64,000 nucleotides of DNA from PALSA-607 sp036509315. Its GTDB lineage: Bacteria; Actinomycetota; Actinomycetes; Acidothermales; Acidothermaceae. Both the position numbers and the translations under genes were made by a program. The stretch covers positions 1-64,000 of the forward strand of contig DATCFU010000153.1 in NCBI GenBank assembly GCA_036509315.1. Direction: 5' to 3'. The notes under the pieces were generated by a model. It saw only the letters and a list, made by a program, of their open reading frames with translations, was not told where the DNA came from and searched no databases. Shown here one piece after another: positions 8,124 to 17,444 of this stretch; the stretch's first letter is position 1, and each line of letters begins with the position of its first letter.

Positions 8124-8975
8124 ATGAACTTCGGGCTTCGGGGGTCCGCCGGGACGGCGCCGTCGTTGCCCCCATTGCCTGCCGACCTGGCGCCGTCGCC
8201 GGGCACCGCGCATTCGGCGTCCCGTTGGCATCGCCTGCTCGTCGCAGAGGTCTGGATCGTTCTCGCGATCAGCCTCGGGGCCAGCGGCGTCGGCGCGTTG
8301 CTCGCTCTGATCGATGACCTCACCAAGAAGCACGTAGCGCTCTCCTCGCAGAGCACCACGCTGAACGGGTCCGTCACACCAGACCGGCCGTGGCTCGATC
8401 TCGCCTTTCAGCTTTTCGGCATCGCCACCGGCCTCGTTCCGGTTGCGTTGGTGATCTACCTCCTGCACCGATCCCGGGAGTCGTTACGGACTATAGGTGT
8501 CGACCGATCGCAAGTCGGTCGCGACATCGGACTCGGCGCATTGCTGGCGGCGTGTGTCGGTGGCGCGGGTCTTGCGCTCTACATCGGCGCCCATGCAGCT
8601 GGCGCGAATGTCGTTGTGGTTCCGACGACATTGGGACCGCACTGGTGGCGGATCCCGGTGCTGTTGTTATCGGCTGCGCAGAACGGGATCTACGAAGAGG
8701 TCATCGTCAGCGGTTACTTGCTGCATCGGCTGAAGCAGTTCGGTTGGGGCGACAACAAGTCGCTCGCTACAAGTGCGTTGATTCGTGGTTCCTACCACTT
8801 GTACCAGGGCTTTGGTGGCGGGCTGGGCAACGCGGTCATGGGCCTGATCTTCGGCCGGGTGTATCAGCGAACCGGTCGCACGTTGCCGCTGATCATTGCG
8901 CACACGCTCATGGATGCAACGACGTTCATCGGCTACATCTACTTGGCGCACAAGGTTTCTTGGCTGCCAACCTGA
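8124..8975 (+). CDS. CPBP-family intramembrane protease-like protein (CAAX/Abi)
   Basis: Polytopic membrane protein of 283 residues with a Pro-rich N-terminus. The three CPBP motifs are present late in the chain: glutamates E191-E192 (YEEVIVSGYLL), H225 in IRGSYHLYQG, and H260 with D264 in HTLMDATTF. In place of the common EExxxR the arginine is serine, a variant I have seen described for actinobacterial members. These proteins are proposed membrane metalloproteases; substrate and role here are unknown. It stands alone, divergent from glutamine synthetase and convergent with the epimerase gene 11 bases away. Confidence 0.85.
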   Translation: MNFGLRGSAGTAPSLPPLPADLAPSPGTAHSASRWHRLLVAEVWIVLAISLGASGVGALLALIDDLTKKHVALSSQSTTLNGSVTPDRPWLDLAFQLFGIATGLVPVALVIYLLHRSRESLRTIGVDRSQVGRDIGLGALLAACVGGAGLALYIGAHAAGANVVVVPTTLGPHWWRIPVLLLSAAQNGIYEEVIVSGYLLHRLKQFGWGDNKSLATSALIRGSYHLYQGFGGGLGNAVMGLIFGRVYQRTGRTLPLIIAHTLMDATTFIGYIYLAHKVSWLPT

Positions 8976-8986
8976 TTGCTGGTCGG

Positions 8987-9901
8987 TCAGGCGTTTGCTT
9001 CGACGAGCGCGCGCAGTGCGGGTTCGATCTCGGAATAGCCGAACTCAAAGCCGGCAATGACGAGGCGTTTCGGTAGTACCCGCTGGCCGCCAACCACGTT
9101 GCCGGCGAACTCGCCGAGCACGGCCTTCAACGCAAGTGTCGGCGCGGGGAACAACGCCGGGCGGTGGACCGCGGCGGCGATGGCTTTCGTGTACTCACGG
9201 TTGGTCACCGGATTTGGTGCAGTGAGATTGACCGGCCCCTTGATCGCATCGGCGTCGAGCAGGAATCGCATCGCCGCAATGTGATCGGGTCGCGCTATCC
9301 AGCTGATGTACTGCCGCCCGGAGCCGAGCCGGCCGCCGACGCCAGCCTTGAACAGCGGGAGCACCTTTCCGAGCGCGCCACCTTTGGTGCTCAAGACGAT
9401 GCCGGTCCGCAAGAACACCGTGCGGATGCCAGCGTCGCTTGCCGCAACGGCGGCTTCTTCCCATTCACGCGCAACAGTGGCCGCGAAGTCGGTGGCGGCG
9501 GACGCGTCCTCGTCGACGAAGCGATCGCCAGTCTCGCCGTAGAAACCAATGGCCGACCCTGACAGCAAGACTGCGGGCTTCGGTTCGAGGCTGGCCAGAG
9601 CCTCGGCGAGGAGTCGAGTCGATGAGATGCGGCTCTGGAGGATTTCCTTCTTGTAGTCATCGGACCAGCGGTGGTCGCCCAGCCCAGCGCCCGCGAGGTT
9701 GATCGCCGCGTCGACGCCTCGAAGCCGCTCCACATCAGGACCGCGACCGGCAGCAGGATCCCAGCTGATTTCGTCGGGCGAAACTGCCTCGCGGCGCACG
9801 AGTCGCAGCACCTCGTGCGCGTGTCCTTCGTCTTCGCTGTTCAGAACGCGGACCAGCGCCGAGCCAATCAGACCGGAGGATCCGGTGACGACGATCTTCA
9901 T
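8987..9901 (-). CDS. TIGR01777-family NAD-dependent epimerase (YfcH/SulA-like)
   Basis: Extended short-chain dehydrogenase fold, 304 residues. The dinucleotide-binding loop is TGSSGLIGSAL at about residues 6-16. Family blocks GVDAAINLAGAGLGDHRW, SGSAIGFYG, LRTGIVLS and the C-terminal DUF1731 region (PTLALKAVLGEFAGNVVGGQRVLPKRL) are all clear. The physiological reaction is not established; plant and cyanobacterial homologues affect cell division or plastids. It follows the E2 gene by 38 bases on the same strand, the conserved actinobacterial order in which lipB usually comes next. Here lipB-lipA lie 7.8 kb away instead. Confidence 0.92.
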   Translation of the reverse strand: MKIVVTGSSGLIGSALVRVLNSEDEGHAHEVLRLVRREAVSPDEISWDPAAGRGPDVERLRGVDAAINLAGAGLGDHRWSDDYKKEILQSRISSTRLLAEALASLEPKPAVLLSGSAIGFYGETGDRFVDEDASAATDFAATVAREWEEAAVAASDAGIRTVFLRTGIVLSTKGGALGKVLPLFKAGVGGRLGSGRQYISWIARPDHIAAMRFLLDADAIKGPVNLTAPNPVTNREYTKAIAAAVHRPALFPAPTLALKAVLGEFAGNVVGGQRVLPKRLVIAGFEFGYSEIEPALRALVEANA

Positions 9902-9939
9902 CTGCGGTGCTCCGAACGCTTCATAGCCGATGCCCTGGC

Positions 9940-11475
9940 CTAGAGGCCGAGGTCGGCTTCGAAGCGCCCTTCCTCGAGTCGTGCCTTGATCGTGCCCAGG
10001 AAGCGGGCTGCATCGGCGCCGTCGACGAGCCGGTGGTCATAGGTCAGCGCGAGATAGACCATCGAGCGAATCGCGATCGTCTCGCCAAGGTCGCCGTCGT
10101 CGACAACCACCGGTCGCTTGACAACGGCGCCGGTGCCCAGAATGCCGACTTGCGGGGGCAGCAGGATCGGAGTATCGAACAGCGCGCCTCTGCTGCCGGT
10201 GTTAGTCAGGGTGAACGTGCCGCCCGACAGTTCGTCGGGGTTCACCTGGTTGTTGCGTGTGCGGTTGGCAACGTCGGCGATCTTCCGGGCGAGGCCGCCG
10301 AGGTTGAGGTCGCCTGCATCGCGCACGACCGGTACGAGCAGGCCACGCGGAGTGTCGACGGCCATCCCGAGGTGCTCGGCATCGTGATAGGTGATGGTGC
10401 CTGCAGCGGTGTCGATGCTCGCGTTGACGACGGGGTGTTGCTTTAACGCTTCGACTGTCGCCAGCGCGAAGAAGGGGAGGAACGACAGCTTCACACCTTC
10501 GCGCGCCTCGAAGTCGGCCTTCGCGCCGTCGCGCAGGCGCGAGACACGGGTCACGTCGACTTCGACAACCGTTGTCAGTTGGGCCGCGGTTTGCAGTGAT
10601 TCGACAAGCCGCGACGCAAGGACGCCGCGAAGCCGCGACATCTTCTCGGTGCGCCCGCGCAGCGCGGCTGCGGCGGGGCTCGGCGGAGCGGCCGGTGCTG
10701 CGGTGGCGGCCGGCGCGCTCGACATTGCCGCGGCAGTCTTCGCTGCTCGTGCTGCCTCGGCGGCGGCGAGCACATCTTGCTTGCGGATCCGGCCGCCTAC
10801 CCCGGTGCCGGTGAGGCTGCTGAGGTCGACGTCGTGCTCGTTGGCCAGCTTTCGCACCAGCGGCGTGACGTAGGAGGGGTCGCCGTCGCTGGCCCCGTCG
10901 CTCGCGGCTTCGGCCACGCGCGGCGCCGGAACCGCCGCACTCGCCGGAGCCGCCTGGGGGGCGGCACCCGGTGCCGATGGCGCGGCCGGTGCCAATGGCG
11001 GTGATGGGGCGGTTGCTTGGGCTTGCGGCGCAGCCACTGGTTGAGCAGTTGCGGCGGCTTCAGGTGCAGGGGTCGTCGGTGCTGCTGGCGGCTCTGCCTC
11101 CGCCGCCTGGTTGCTGGCTTCGGCTTGGGGCGCCGGCTGCTCGGCGTCCGGCTCAGGCGTTGCTTCTGCTGCTGGTGCAGCATCCGCAGCTGGCGCTTCA
11201 GTCGCGGCGGGTGCTGCTGTCGGCCCGGCCTCGGCGGATCCGTCATCAATGACGGCCAGTTCGGCACCGACCTCGACTGTCTCGTCTTCGGCGACGGTGA
11301 TCTTCGACAGGATGCCTGCGACCGGCGAGGGGATCTCGGTGTCGACCTTGTCGGTCGAGACCTCGAGCAGCGGCTCGTCGACTGCGACCTGGTCGCCTTC
11401 CTTCTTCAACCAGCGGGTGACGGTGCCCTCGGTAACGCTCTCTCCGAGGCGGGGCATCGTTACTGATACCGACAT
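9940..11475 (-). CDS. sucB: 2-oxo acid dehydrogenase E2 (dihydrolipoamide acyltransferase)
   Basis: Core acyltransferase of the pyruvate or 2-oxoglutarate dehydrogenase complexes, 511 residues. One lipoyl domain (lysine K43 in DKVDTEIPS), a long Ala/Pro linker from about 76 to 200, a peripheral-subunit-binding domain (YVTPLVRKLANEH onward, with GTGVGGRI) and the catalytic domain ending in the HxxxDG motif (H481, D485, G486). Many actinobacterial relatives carry two or more lipoyl domains; this one has one. Its mycobacterial counterpart DlaT serves pyruvate dehydrogenase, so the sucB name reflects the TIGR02927 family rather than a proven substrate. It lies downstream of lpdA, separated by a repeated spacer. 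The start has AGGGAG upstream. Confidence 0.93.
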   Translation of the reverse strand: MSVSVTMPRLGESVTEGTVTRWLKKEGDQVAVDEPLLEVSTDKVDTEIPSPVAGILSKITVAEDETVEVGAELAVIDDGSAEAGPTAAPAATEAPAADAAPAAEATPEPDAEQPAPQAEASNQAAEAEPPAAPTTPAPEAAATAQPVAAPQAQATAPSPPLAPAAPSAPGAAPQAAPASAAVPAPRVAEAASDGASDGDPSYVTPLVRKLANEHDVDLSSLTGTGVGGRIRKQDVLAAAEAARAAKTAAAMSSAPAATAAPAAPPSPAAAALRGRTEKMSRLRGVLASRLVESLQTAAQLTTVVEVDVTRVSRLRDGAKADFEAREGVKLSFLPFFALATVEALKQHPVVNASIDTAAGTITYHDAEHLGMAVDTPRGLLVPVVRDAGDLNLGGLARKIADVANRTRNNQVNPDELSGGTFTLTNTGSRGALFDTPILLPPQVGILGTGAVVKRPVVVDDGDLGETIAIRSMVYLALTYDHRLVDGADAARFLGTIKARLEEGRFEADLGL

Positions 11476-11494
11476 GAGGGCCGTGACTCCCTGG

Positions 11495-11533
11495 TTAGGA
11501 CGCCGCTGCTTAGGACGCCGCTTGTTAGGACGC
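11495..11533. repeat. Three tandem 15-base repeats between lpdA and sucB
   Basis: TTAGGACGCCGC occurs at 11495-11506 and 11510-11521, and a shorter copy TTAGGACGC at 11525-11533, each starting 15 bases apart. On the mRNA strand each reads GCGTCCTAA. The array occupies most of the spacer just ahead of the E2 ribosome site. Confidence 0.85.
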
Positions 11534-11542
11534 GTGACGAGG

Positions 11543-12925
11543 CTAGCTGTGCACGTGGAGCGGCTTGCCGGCCAGGGCCATGAGGGCCTCGCCGATGGCT
11601 TCGGTCTGCGTCGGGTGCGGGTGGATCAGTTGAGCAACCTCACTGGGCAGCGCCTCCCAGTTGTAGATGAGCTGGGCTTCGGCGATCAGTTCGCTCACGC
11701 GAGCACCGACGATGTGGAGACCCACCACCGGACCGTCGGCAACCGCGATCACCTTGACCGCGCCCGACGTCTTCAGGATCTGGCTGCGGCCGTTTCCTGC
11801 CAGGTCGTAGCTGAAGGTCTTCAGGTTGTCGCCGTACTTCTCTTTGGCCTTCACCTCGGTGAGCCCAACCGAAGCGACCTCCGGCTCGGAGTAGGTGATG
11901 CGTGGCACGCCGTCGTAGTCGATCGGGACGGGCGATAGGCCTCCCAGTCGCTCGGCGACCAGGATGCCTTCGGCGAAGCCGACGTGCGCCAGCTGCAAGG
12001 TCGGGATGAGGTCGCCGACCGCGGAGATGGTGGGCACGTTGGTCTGGCAATACTCGTCGACGAGGACGAACCCTCGGTCGGTCGCGACGCCGTTCTCTTC
12101 GTAGCCAAGGCCGGCCGAGACCGGGCCGCGGCCGACGGCTACCAAGAGGTACTCGGCCTCGATCGTCTTGCCGCCTTCGAGTGTCACGACGACGCCGGCG
12201 TCGGTGGTCTTGACGCCTTCGAAGCGGGAGCCAAGCTCGAAGTTGATGCCGCGACGGCGGTAGGCGCGCTCGAGCAGCTTCGAGCTTGCCTCGTCTTCCA
12301 GGGGCAGCAGGTGGGGGAGCGCCTCGACGATCGTGACCTCCGAGCCGAACGATCTCCACACGCTCGCGAACTCGACGCCGATTACACCGCCGCCGAGGAC
12401 GACGACTGAAGCAGGCAGCCGGTCGAGCGCCAGCGCGTGCTCACTGGTGATCACCCGGTCACCGTCGATCTCGAGACCCGGTAGCGACCGGGGGGTGGAG
12501 CCGGTCGCGAGCAGGACGTGCCGGCCCTCGTAGCGCTGTCCGGCGACCTCGACCGCGGTTGGGGAGACCAGCCGGCCCTCGCCCTCGATGTAGGTGACCT
12601 TGTTCGCCTTCACCAGGCCCTGCAGGCCCTTGTAGAGGCGGTTCACCACACCATCCTTGTAGGCGTGCACGGCCGGAACGTCGATGCCGTCGAACGTTGA
12701 TTTGACGCCGACTGATGCGCCGTCGCGAGCGCCGTCAGCAATCTCGGCCGCGTGGAGCAGCGCCTTCGTCGGGATGCAGCCCCGATGCAGGCAGGTGCCG
12801 CCGACCTTGTCCTTTTCGATCAGTGCGACCGAGAGCCCGAGTTCGGTCGCCCGAAAAGCGGCCGCGTAGCCGCCACTCCCGCCGCCGAGGATGACCAGGT
12901 CAAACGTGCCGTTCTCGTCTGCCAC
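11543..12925 (-). CDS. lpdA: Dihydrolipoamide dehydrogenase (E3)
   Basis: FAD enzyme that reoxidises the lipoyl arm of E2 with NAD. The 460-residue chain has the FAD-binding GGGSGGY (14-20), the redox disulfide C45-C50 in GGTCLHRGCIPTK, a second NAD-binding GGGVIGVE block, and the active-site base region HPHPTQTE (H437, E442) near the C-terminus. The GTG at 12923-12925 was chosen because AGGGAG lies five bases upstream; a GTG two codons earlier overlaps that site. It is upstream of the E2 gene on the same strand, so E3 and E2 are likely co-expressed. pepA lies 107 bases further upstream on the same strand. Confidence 0.96.
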   Translation of the reverse strand: MADENGTFDLVILGGGSGGYAAAFRATELGLSVALIEKDKVGGTCLHRGCIPTKALLHAAEIADGARDGASVGVKSTFDGIDVPAVHAYKDGVVNRLYKGLQGLVKANKVTYIEGEGRLVSPTAVEVAGQRYEGRHVLLATGSTPRSLPGLEIDGDRVITSEHALALDRLPASVVVLGGGVIGVEFASVWRSFGSEVTIVEALPHLLPLEDEASSKLLERAYRRRGINFELGSRFEGVKTTDAGVVVTLEGGKTIEAEYLLVAVGRGPVSAGLGYEENGVATDRGFVLVDEYCQTNVPTISAVGDLIPTLQLAHVGFAEGILVAERLGGLSPVPIDYDGVPRITYSEPEVASVGLTEVKAKEKYGDNLKTFSYDLAGNGRSQILKTSGAVKVIAVADGPVVGLHIVGARVSELIAEAQLIYNWEALPSEVAQLIHPHPTQTEAIGEALMALAGKPLHVHS

Positions 12926-13032
12926 GAGCACTCCCTACGCGAGTGGTTGCGCACCGACGGTGCAGCGCCTGCGGGATCGCCGCGGCGCACAACATCATTC
13001 TCCCACGCCGGTCTCGCGCGTGAGTCCGCGCG

Positions 13033-14574
13033 TCAGAGCCGACCGCCCGCCACGTCGTCCGCGAGTTGGACGAGGGTGCGCACAGCGGCGCCAGTGCCGC
13101 CCTTCGGGGTGTAGCCGTACGCATCGCCTTGGTTGAATGCCGGACCGGCAATGTCGAGGTGCGCCCAGCGGATGGGTTCTCCGTCGCGCTTTCCGACGAA
13201 GTCGGACAGGAAGCTCGCCGCGACCAGCATGCCGCCGAACGATTCGCCCATATTCGCGATATCGGCGACCGAGGAGTCGAGCGACTTGCGAAGCTCCGGA
13301 GGAATTGGCATCGGCCACATGTGCTCGCCGGCCCGGGTCGCGGCGTCGACGACCGCGTTCCGGAAGTCGTCATCGTTGGCCATGACGCCAGACATCCGGT
13401 TGCCGAGCGCGACGGCCTGTGCCCCGGTCAGCGTCGCGGCATCGACGATCAGGTCGGGTTGTTCTTCACTGGCGCGCACGAGCGCGTCGGCGAGAACCAG
13501 CCTGCCCTCTGCGTCGGTGTTGAGCACCTCAACCGTCTTGCCGCCGTAGATGGTGATCACGTCAGATGGCCGCTGCGCCGAACCTGATGGCATGTTCTCA
13601 GCGAGCGGCGCCCAGCCGGTGACGTTCACCGGGAACTTCAGTTGGGCGATCGCGACTATCGCCATGACCACCGCCGCCGCGCCGCCCATGTCGGACTTCA
13701 TCCACTCCATGGGCGCCGCTGGCTTGAGCGAAAGACCGCCGGAGTCGAAGGTGATGCCCTTGCCGACAAGGGCGATGGTCTTGGTCGCCTTAGGGTGCCG
13801 ATACGCCACCCGAACGAGTCGTGGGGGATTCACCGACCCTTGCCCGACGCCGATGATGCCGCCGTAGCCGCCCTTCTTCAGGGCTTTCTCGTCGAGCACC
13901 TCGATCGCGAGGCCGACCCGATTCGCTTCAGCTGTTGCGATTTCGGCGAACTCGCGCGGGTGCAAATCGGACGGCGGTGTGTTGACGAGGTCGCGGACTG
14001 TGCACACCGCGTCGCAGACGATCTTGGCTCGCGCGACAACTTGCTTGGCCGATCGTTGGATCGGATCGGCGACGAGCACTACCACTGACCTGACCGGGGG
14101 GAGGTATCCATGCAGCGTCGCATTGCGGTAGCGCCGGTAGGAGTACGCACCGAGCAACGCCCCGTCGGCGACCGCCTGCACGGATTCGTCGGTGATCGTC
14201 CCATCGGCGGCCGTTCCGAGTGAGATCGCGACTTTGCCGGTGCCCGCGAGCGAACGAACCGCTACGCCGGCGGCACGGCGCAGCACCTCGGGTGCGAACT
14301 GCTGGCCCCGGCGGACAGGCGTGCCGAGGCCGACGACAACAACTACCGGAGCCGCGGTCGCGCCTAGGGTGGCGATCCGATGGCATTCGCTCGCCTGACC
14401 GGTCGCACCGAGGCTGACCAGCGCGGCCACCAGTCGCCGGCCCAGCGCAGTGTTGATAGCTTCCGAGCCGGGAGCGAGCACGGGTCGCCCGTCTGGGCCT
14501 GCGGCGACGCCGACAACGACGGCATCCGCCTTGATCTGGTCGGCGGATTCGACGGCAAGCGCGATGGCAGTCAC
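13033..14574 (-). CDS. pepA: Leucyl aminopeptidase (M17, PepA)
   Basis: Cytosolic two-metal aminopeptidase of 513 residues that trims N-terminal residues from peptides. The catalytic half carries VGKGITFDSGGLSLKP with the metal-binding Lys and Asp, KSDMGGAA, and the M17 signature NTDAEGRLVL at 352-361. The weaker N-terminal macro-like domain (first about 170 residues) is present. ATG start with the stop 107 bases before lpdA. Its position next to lpdA and E2 is conserved across actinobacteria and does not by itself imply a shared pathway. Confidence 0.95.
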   Translation of the reverse strand: MTAIALAVESADQIKADAVVVGVAAGPDGRPVLAPGSEAINTALGRRLVAALVSLGATGQASECHRIATLGATAAPVVVVVGLGTPVRRGQQFAPEVLRRAAGVAVRSLAGTGKVAISLGTAADGTITDESVQAVADGALLGAYSYRRYRNATLHGYLPPVRSVVVLVADPIQRSAKQVVARAKIVCDAVCTVRDLVNTPPSDLHPREFAEIATAEANRVGLAIEVLDEKALKKGGYGGIIGVGQGSVNPPRLVRVAYRHPKATKTIALVGKGITFDSGGLSLKPAAPMEWMKSDMGGAAAVVMAIVAIAQLKFPVNVTGWAPLAENMPSGSAQRPSDVITIYGGKTVEVLNTDAEGRLVLADALVRASEEQPDLIVDAATLTGAQAVALGNRMSGVMANDDDFRNAVVDAATRAGEHMWPMPIPPELRKSLDSSVADIANMGESFGGMLVAASFLSDFVGKRDGEPIRWAHLDIAGPAFNQGDAYGYTPKGGTGAAVRTLVQLADDVAGGRL

Positions 14575-14628
14575 GGCCGCCGATCGTATCCCGCCAGTGG
14601 CTGTAGGAGTGCGGTGGTCGTCGGAGTG

Positions 14629-16137
14629 TTAGTGCTCGGCGACCGCGGGCTGCGGTGGCCCGCTGTGGTCGCGGGCGCTTTGTTCGACGGCCGCCACGTG
14701 GGTGTTTCGGCTCGGCAGCGTCAGGGCGAGCACGGCACCGAGCAGCGCGATGAACCCACCGACGAGGAACGCGCGGTCGAATCCGGAGCTCAGAGCGCCC
14801 GGGGTTCGAAGGCCGTGGGAGCGGTCGGTCGCAATCGTTGCCAGAATCGCGAGGCCCAGCGCACCACCGACCTGCCGGGTGGTGTTGACCAGCCCGGACG
14901 CCAGGCCCGCCTCGCTGCGGTCGACCCCCAACGTCGCGGCGACCGTCACCGGCACGATCGAAAGCCCGAGCCCACCAGACACGAGCATCATCGGCACCAG
15001 CACGTGGGCGTAGTAGTTGCCGGTCGTGGGCAGCCGCGACAACCACCACATGCCGATGGCGGCCAGCGTCCCGCCGATCACGATGATGCGGCGTGGGCCG
15101 ACCTTGCTGACAAGCCGCGATGCGGTCTGTGCCCCGAGGATGATCATGAGGGCACCGGGGACGAACGCGAACCCGGTCTTCAAGGCGCTGAAGCCGAGAA
15201 CGTCCTGCATGTACAGCGACAGGAAGAAGAACATCGAGAACATCACTGCGCCAACGGCGATAGCGATGCCGTTAGCCGATGACAGCGCGCGCAGCTTGAA
15301 GATGCGAAGCGGTACCAGCGGTTGCGGGCTGTAGCGCTCGATGGTGACGAACGCGGCGAGCAGTGCAACACCGATAGCGAGGGTGATCAGGGTGCGCGCG
15401 GAGCCCCACGGGTGCTCGTTGGTGCTGACGATCGCATAGACGATGACGGCCAGGCCACCAGTCACGGTGATCGTGCCCGGGATGTCGAGGGCGCGAACCG
15501 TTCGAATCTGACCACGCGATTCGCGCAGCGAAACCCACGCCGCAGCGAACAGAACGGCGCCGATCGGCACGTTCACGAACAGCACCCACCGCCAGCTCAA
15601 CTCGTCGGTGAGGATGCCGCCAGCCATGACGCCGAACGCGCCACCGCTGCCGGCCGTGGCACTCCAGAGGCCGAGCGCGCGAGCGCGCTCCCGCTGCTCG
15701 GTGTAGGTCGTGGTCAGCAAGCTCAGCGTCGACGGGGCCAAGATCGCGCCGCCGAGACCCTGCGCCGCACGCGCGATTTCGAGCATCGTCCCGTTCTGTG
15801 CGAAGCCGCCGACCAAGCTCGCGCCGACGAACACGATGAGACCGAGAAGGAAGATCTTCTTACGCCCGAACAGGTCACCGGCGCGACCGCCCAGCAGCAG
15901 AAAGCCGGCGAACGTCAGCGCGTAGGCGTTGACCACCCATTGCAGCTCGCTCTGGTTCATGTGCAGCGACTGGCCCATCTTGGGCAGCGCCACGTTCACG
16001 ATCGAGATGTCGAGGACGACCATGAATTGCGCCGCACAGGCGATGGCGAGCACTGCCCACGAGGGGATGTGTGCGTGGGTGGCCGACTCGTGCGCCGCGG
16101 GAGCGGGCGAAGACGTGCCGGTCGCGTTCTGACTCAT
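14629..16137 (-). CDS. MFS drug exporter, DHA2 (EmrB/QacA) family
   Basis: Proton-driven efflux permease of 502 residues with about 14 predicted membrane helices. Helix 1 carries the DHA2 motif VVLDISIVNVALPKM, the loop after helix 2 has GGRAGDLFGRKK (motif A), and helix 5 has the drug/proton antiporter motif (GSGGAFGVMAGG). N- and C-termini are hydrophilic and His/Ala-rich. It sits alone, divergent from gcvT, and no regulator gene is adjacent. Substrate cannot be predicted; the family exports cationic dyes, antiseptics and antibiotics. Confidence 0.92.
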   Translation of the reverse strand: MSQNATGTSSPAPAAHESATHAHIPSWAVLAIACAAQFMVVLDISIVNVALPKMGQSLHMNQSELQWVVNAYALTFAGFLLLGGRAGDLFGRKKIFLLGLIVFVGASLVGGFAQNGTMLEIARAAQGLGGAILAPSTLSLLTTTYTEQRERARALGLWSATAGSGGAFGVMAGGILTDELSWRWVLFVNVPIGAVLFAAAWVSLRESRGQIRTVRALDIPGTITVTGGLAVIVYAIVSTNEHPWGSARTLITLAIGVALLAAFVTIERYSPQPLVPLRIFKLRALSSANGIAIAVGAVMFSMFFFLSLYMQDVLGFSALKTGFAFVPGALMIILGAQTASRLVSKVGPRRIIVIGGTLAAIGMWWLSRLPTTGNYYAHVLVPMMLVSGGLGLSIVPVTVAATLGVDRSEAGLASGLVNTTRQVGGALGLAILATIATDRSHGLRTPGALSSGFDRAFLVGGFIALLGAVLALTLPSRNTHVAAVEQSARDHSGPPQPAVAEH

Positions 16138-16274
16138 TGGTACCCCTGAGATGCGGCTACTTACGGCGGGCGGACGTCTGGCCGACTTCTTCGACTGTAG
16201 GCCCCAACCTACGAAGGACCTGAGACATTTCCGTGGGGAGGGTGTCCGCTGGACGGAAGCGGTAACGTCCGCCC

Positions 16275-17444
16275 ATGACAGATGCCCCTCCGCACGCCGC
16301 CAGCGCCGGCGAGCTGCTCCACTCGCCGCTGCACGATCGCCACCTCGCGCTCGGAGCGAAGATGGGCGAGTTCGGGGGTTGGACGATGCCGCTGGAGTAC
16401 GCCGGCGGGGGAGTCATTGCCGAGCACACCGCGGTCCGCGAAAACGTCGGTGTCTTCGACGTGTCACACCTCGGCAAGGCGTCGGTGCGCGGCCCTGGTG
16501 CCGCCGGGTTCATCGATGCCACCTTGACCAACGACCTGTCGCGGATCAGTTCCGCGGAGTACACGCACGGCGCACGAGGTGCGCAATACACGCTCTGCGC
16601 CGACGATTCCTCCGGCGGTGTCGTCGACGACCTGATCGTCTACCTGCGGGGCAACGACGATGTCTTCCTTGTACCGAACGCCGCGAATACCGCCGAGGTG
16701 GTGCGTCGGCTCACAGCTGCCGCACCCGACGGCGTCGATGTGCGCAATCTGCACCGTGACTTCGCGGTGCTCGCTGTCCAAGGGCCGCGCTCACCCGAGC
16801 TCCTCGCTGCGATCGAGTTGCCGTCTGAGCATCCGTACATGTCGTTCATCGATACCGAGTGGACGTCGGATGCAGGCGTCAGCGCGGACGTCACGGTATG
16901 TCGATCCGGCTACACCGGCGAGCGCGGCTACGAACTGGTGGTGCGCAGTGCCGACGCCGGAGCAGTGTGGGATCAGCTATTTGCAGCTGGCGCGCCCCTC
17001 GGCGTCCGCGCTTGTGGGCTTGGTGCTCGTGACACGCTGCGCACCGAAATGGGTTACCCGCTGCACGGGCAGGATCTCTCGCTCGACATCACGGCGAATC
17101 AGGCGCGCGTCGGGTGGGCCGTCGGCTGGAAGAAGCCGGCATTTTGGGGACGCGACGTGCTGCTCGCCGAGCGAGCCGCGGGACCAAGCCGGGTCTTGCG
17201 GGGCCTTGAGTCCCTCGACCGCGGCATCCCGCGACCGCACATGGTCGTGAAGTCGCGGGACGGCGAGGTCGTCGGTGAGGTGACAAGTGGCACGTTCTCG
17301 CCCACCCGCCGGGTCGGCATCGCGCTCGCCTTGCTGCGGCCCGACTTCGTCGAAGGTGACGAAGTCGAGGTCGATGTTCGTGGGAGGCCATCGGCGATGC
17401 GCGTGGTGAAGCCGCCCTTCATCGAAGGGAGCCGCGCCGTATGA
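16275..17444 (+). CDS. gcvT: Aminomethyltransferase, glycine cleavage T protein
   Basis: Takes the aminomethyl group from lipoylated H protein and passes the carbon to tetrahydrofolate, releasing ammonia. 389 residues, usual size. Catalytic aspartate D87 is in ATLTNDLSRI; the folate-binding region contains VFDVSHLGK and CRSGYTGERGYEL, and the C-terminal barrel ends with the family tail. gcvH and gcvP are not in the window. A leader with little ribosome-site similarity precedes the ATG; I looked for a glycine riboswitch and saw none. Its stop overlaps the next gene in ATGA, so that small kinase is co-translated. Confidence 0.95.
   Translation: MTDAPPHAASAGELLHSPLHDRHLALGAKMGEFGGWTMPLEYAGGGVIAEHTAVRENVGVFDVSHLGKASVRGPGAAGFIDATLTNDLSRISSAEYTHGARGAQYTLCADDSSGGVVDDLIVYLRGNDDVFLVPNAANTAEVVRRLTAAAPDGVDVRNLHRDFAVLAVQGPRSPELLAAIELPSEHPYMSFIDTEWTSDAGVSADVTVCRSGYTGERGYELVVRSADAGAVWDQLFAAGAPLGVRACGLGARDTLRTEMGYPLHGQDLSLDITANQARVGWAVGWKKPAFWGRDVLLAERAAGPSRVLRGLESLDRGIPRPHMVVKSRDGEVVGEVTSGTFSPTRRVGIALALLRPDFVEGDEVEVDVRGRPSAMRVVKPPFIEGSRAV

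Noticed and set aside
11495..11533. Possible CRISPR array in the lpdA-sucB spacer
   Set aside because: Repeat units are 15 bases with no spacers and no cas genes; it is a short tandem array.
13928..15049. 373-residue minus-strand frame over pepA and the MFS gene
   Set aside because: Arg-rich shadow of two genes read in their proper frames.
16168..16273. 10-base inverted repeat GGGCGGACGT / ACGTCCGCCC between the MFS gene and gcvT
   Set aside because: The arms are 86 bases apart, do not extend, and are GC-rich enough to arise by chance. No glycine riboswitch pattern was found there.
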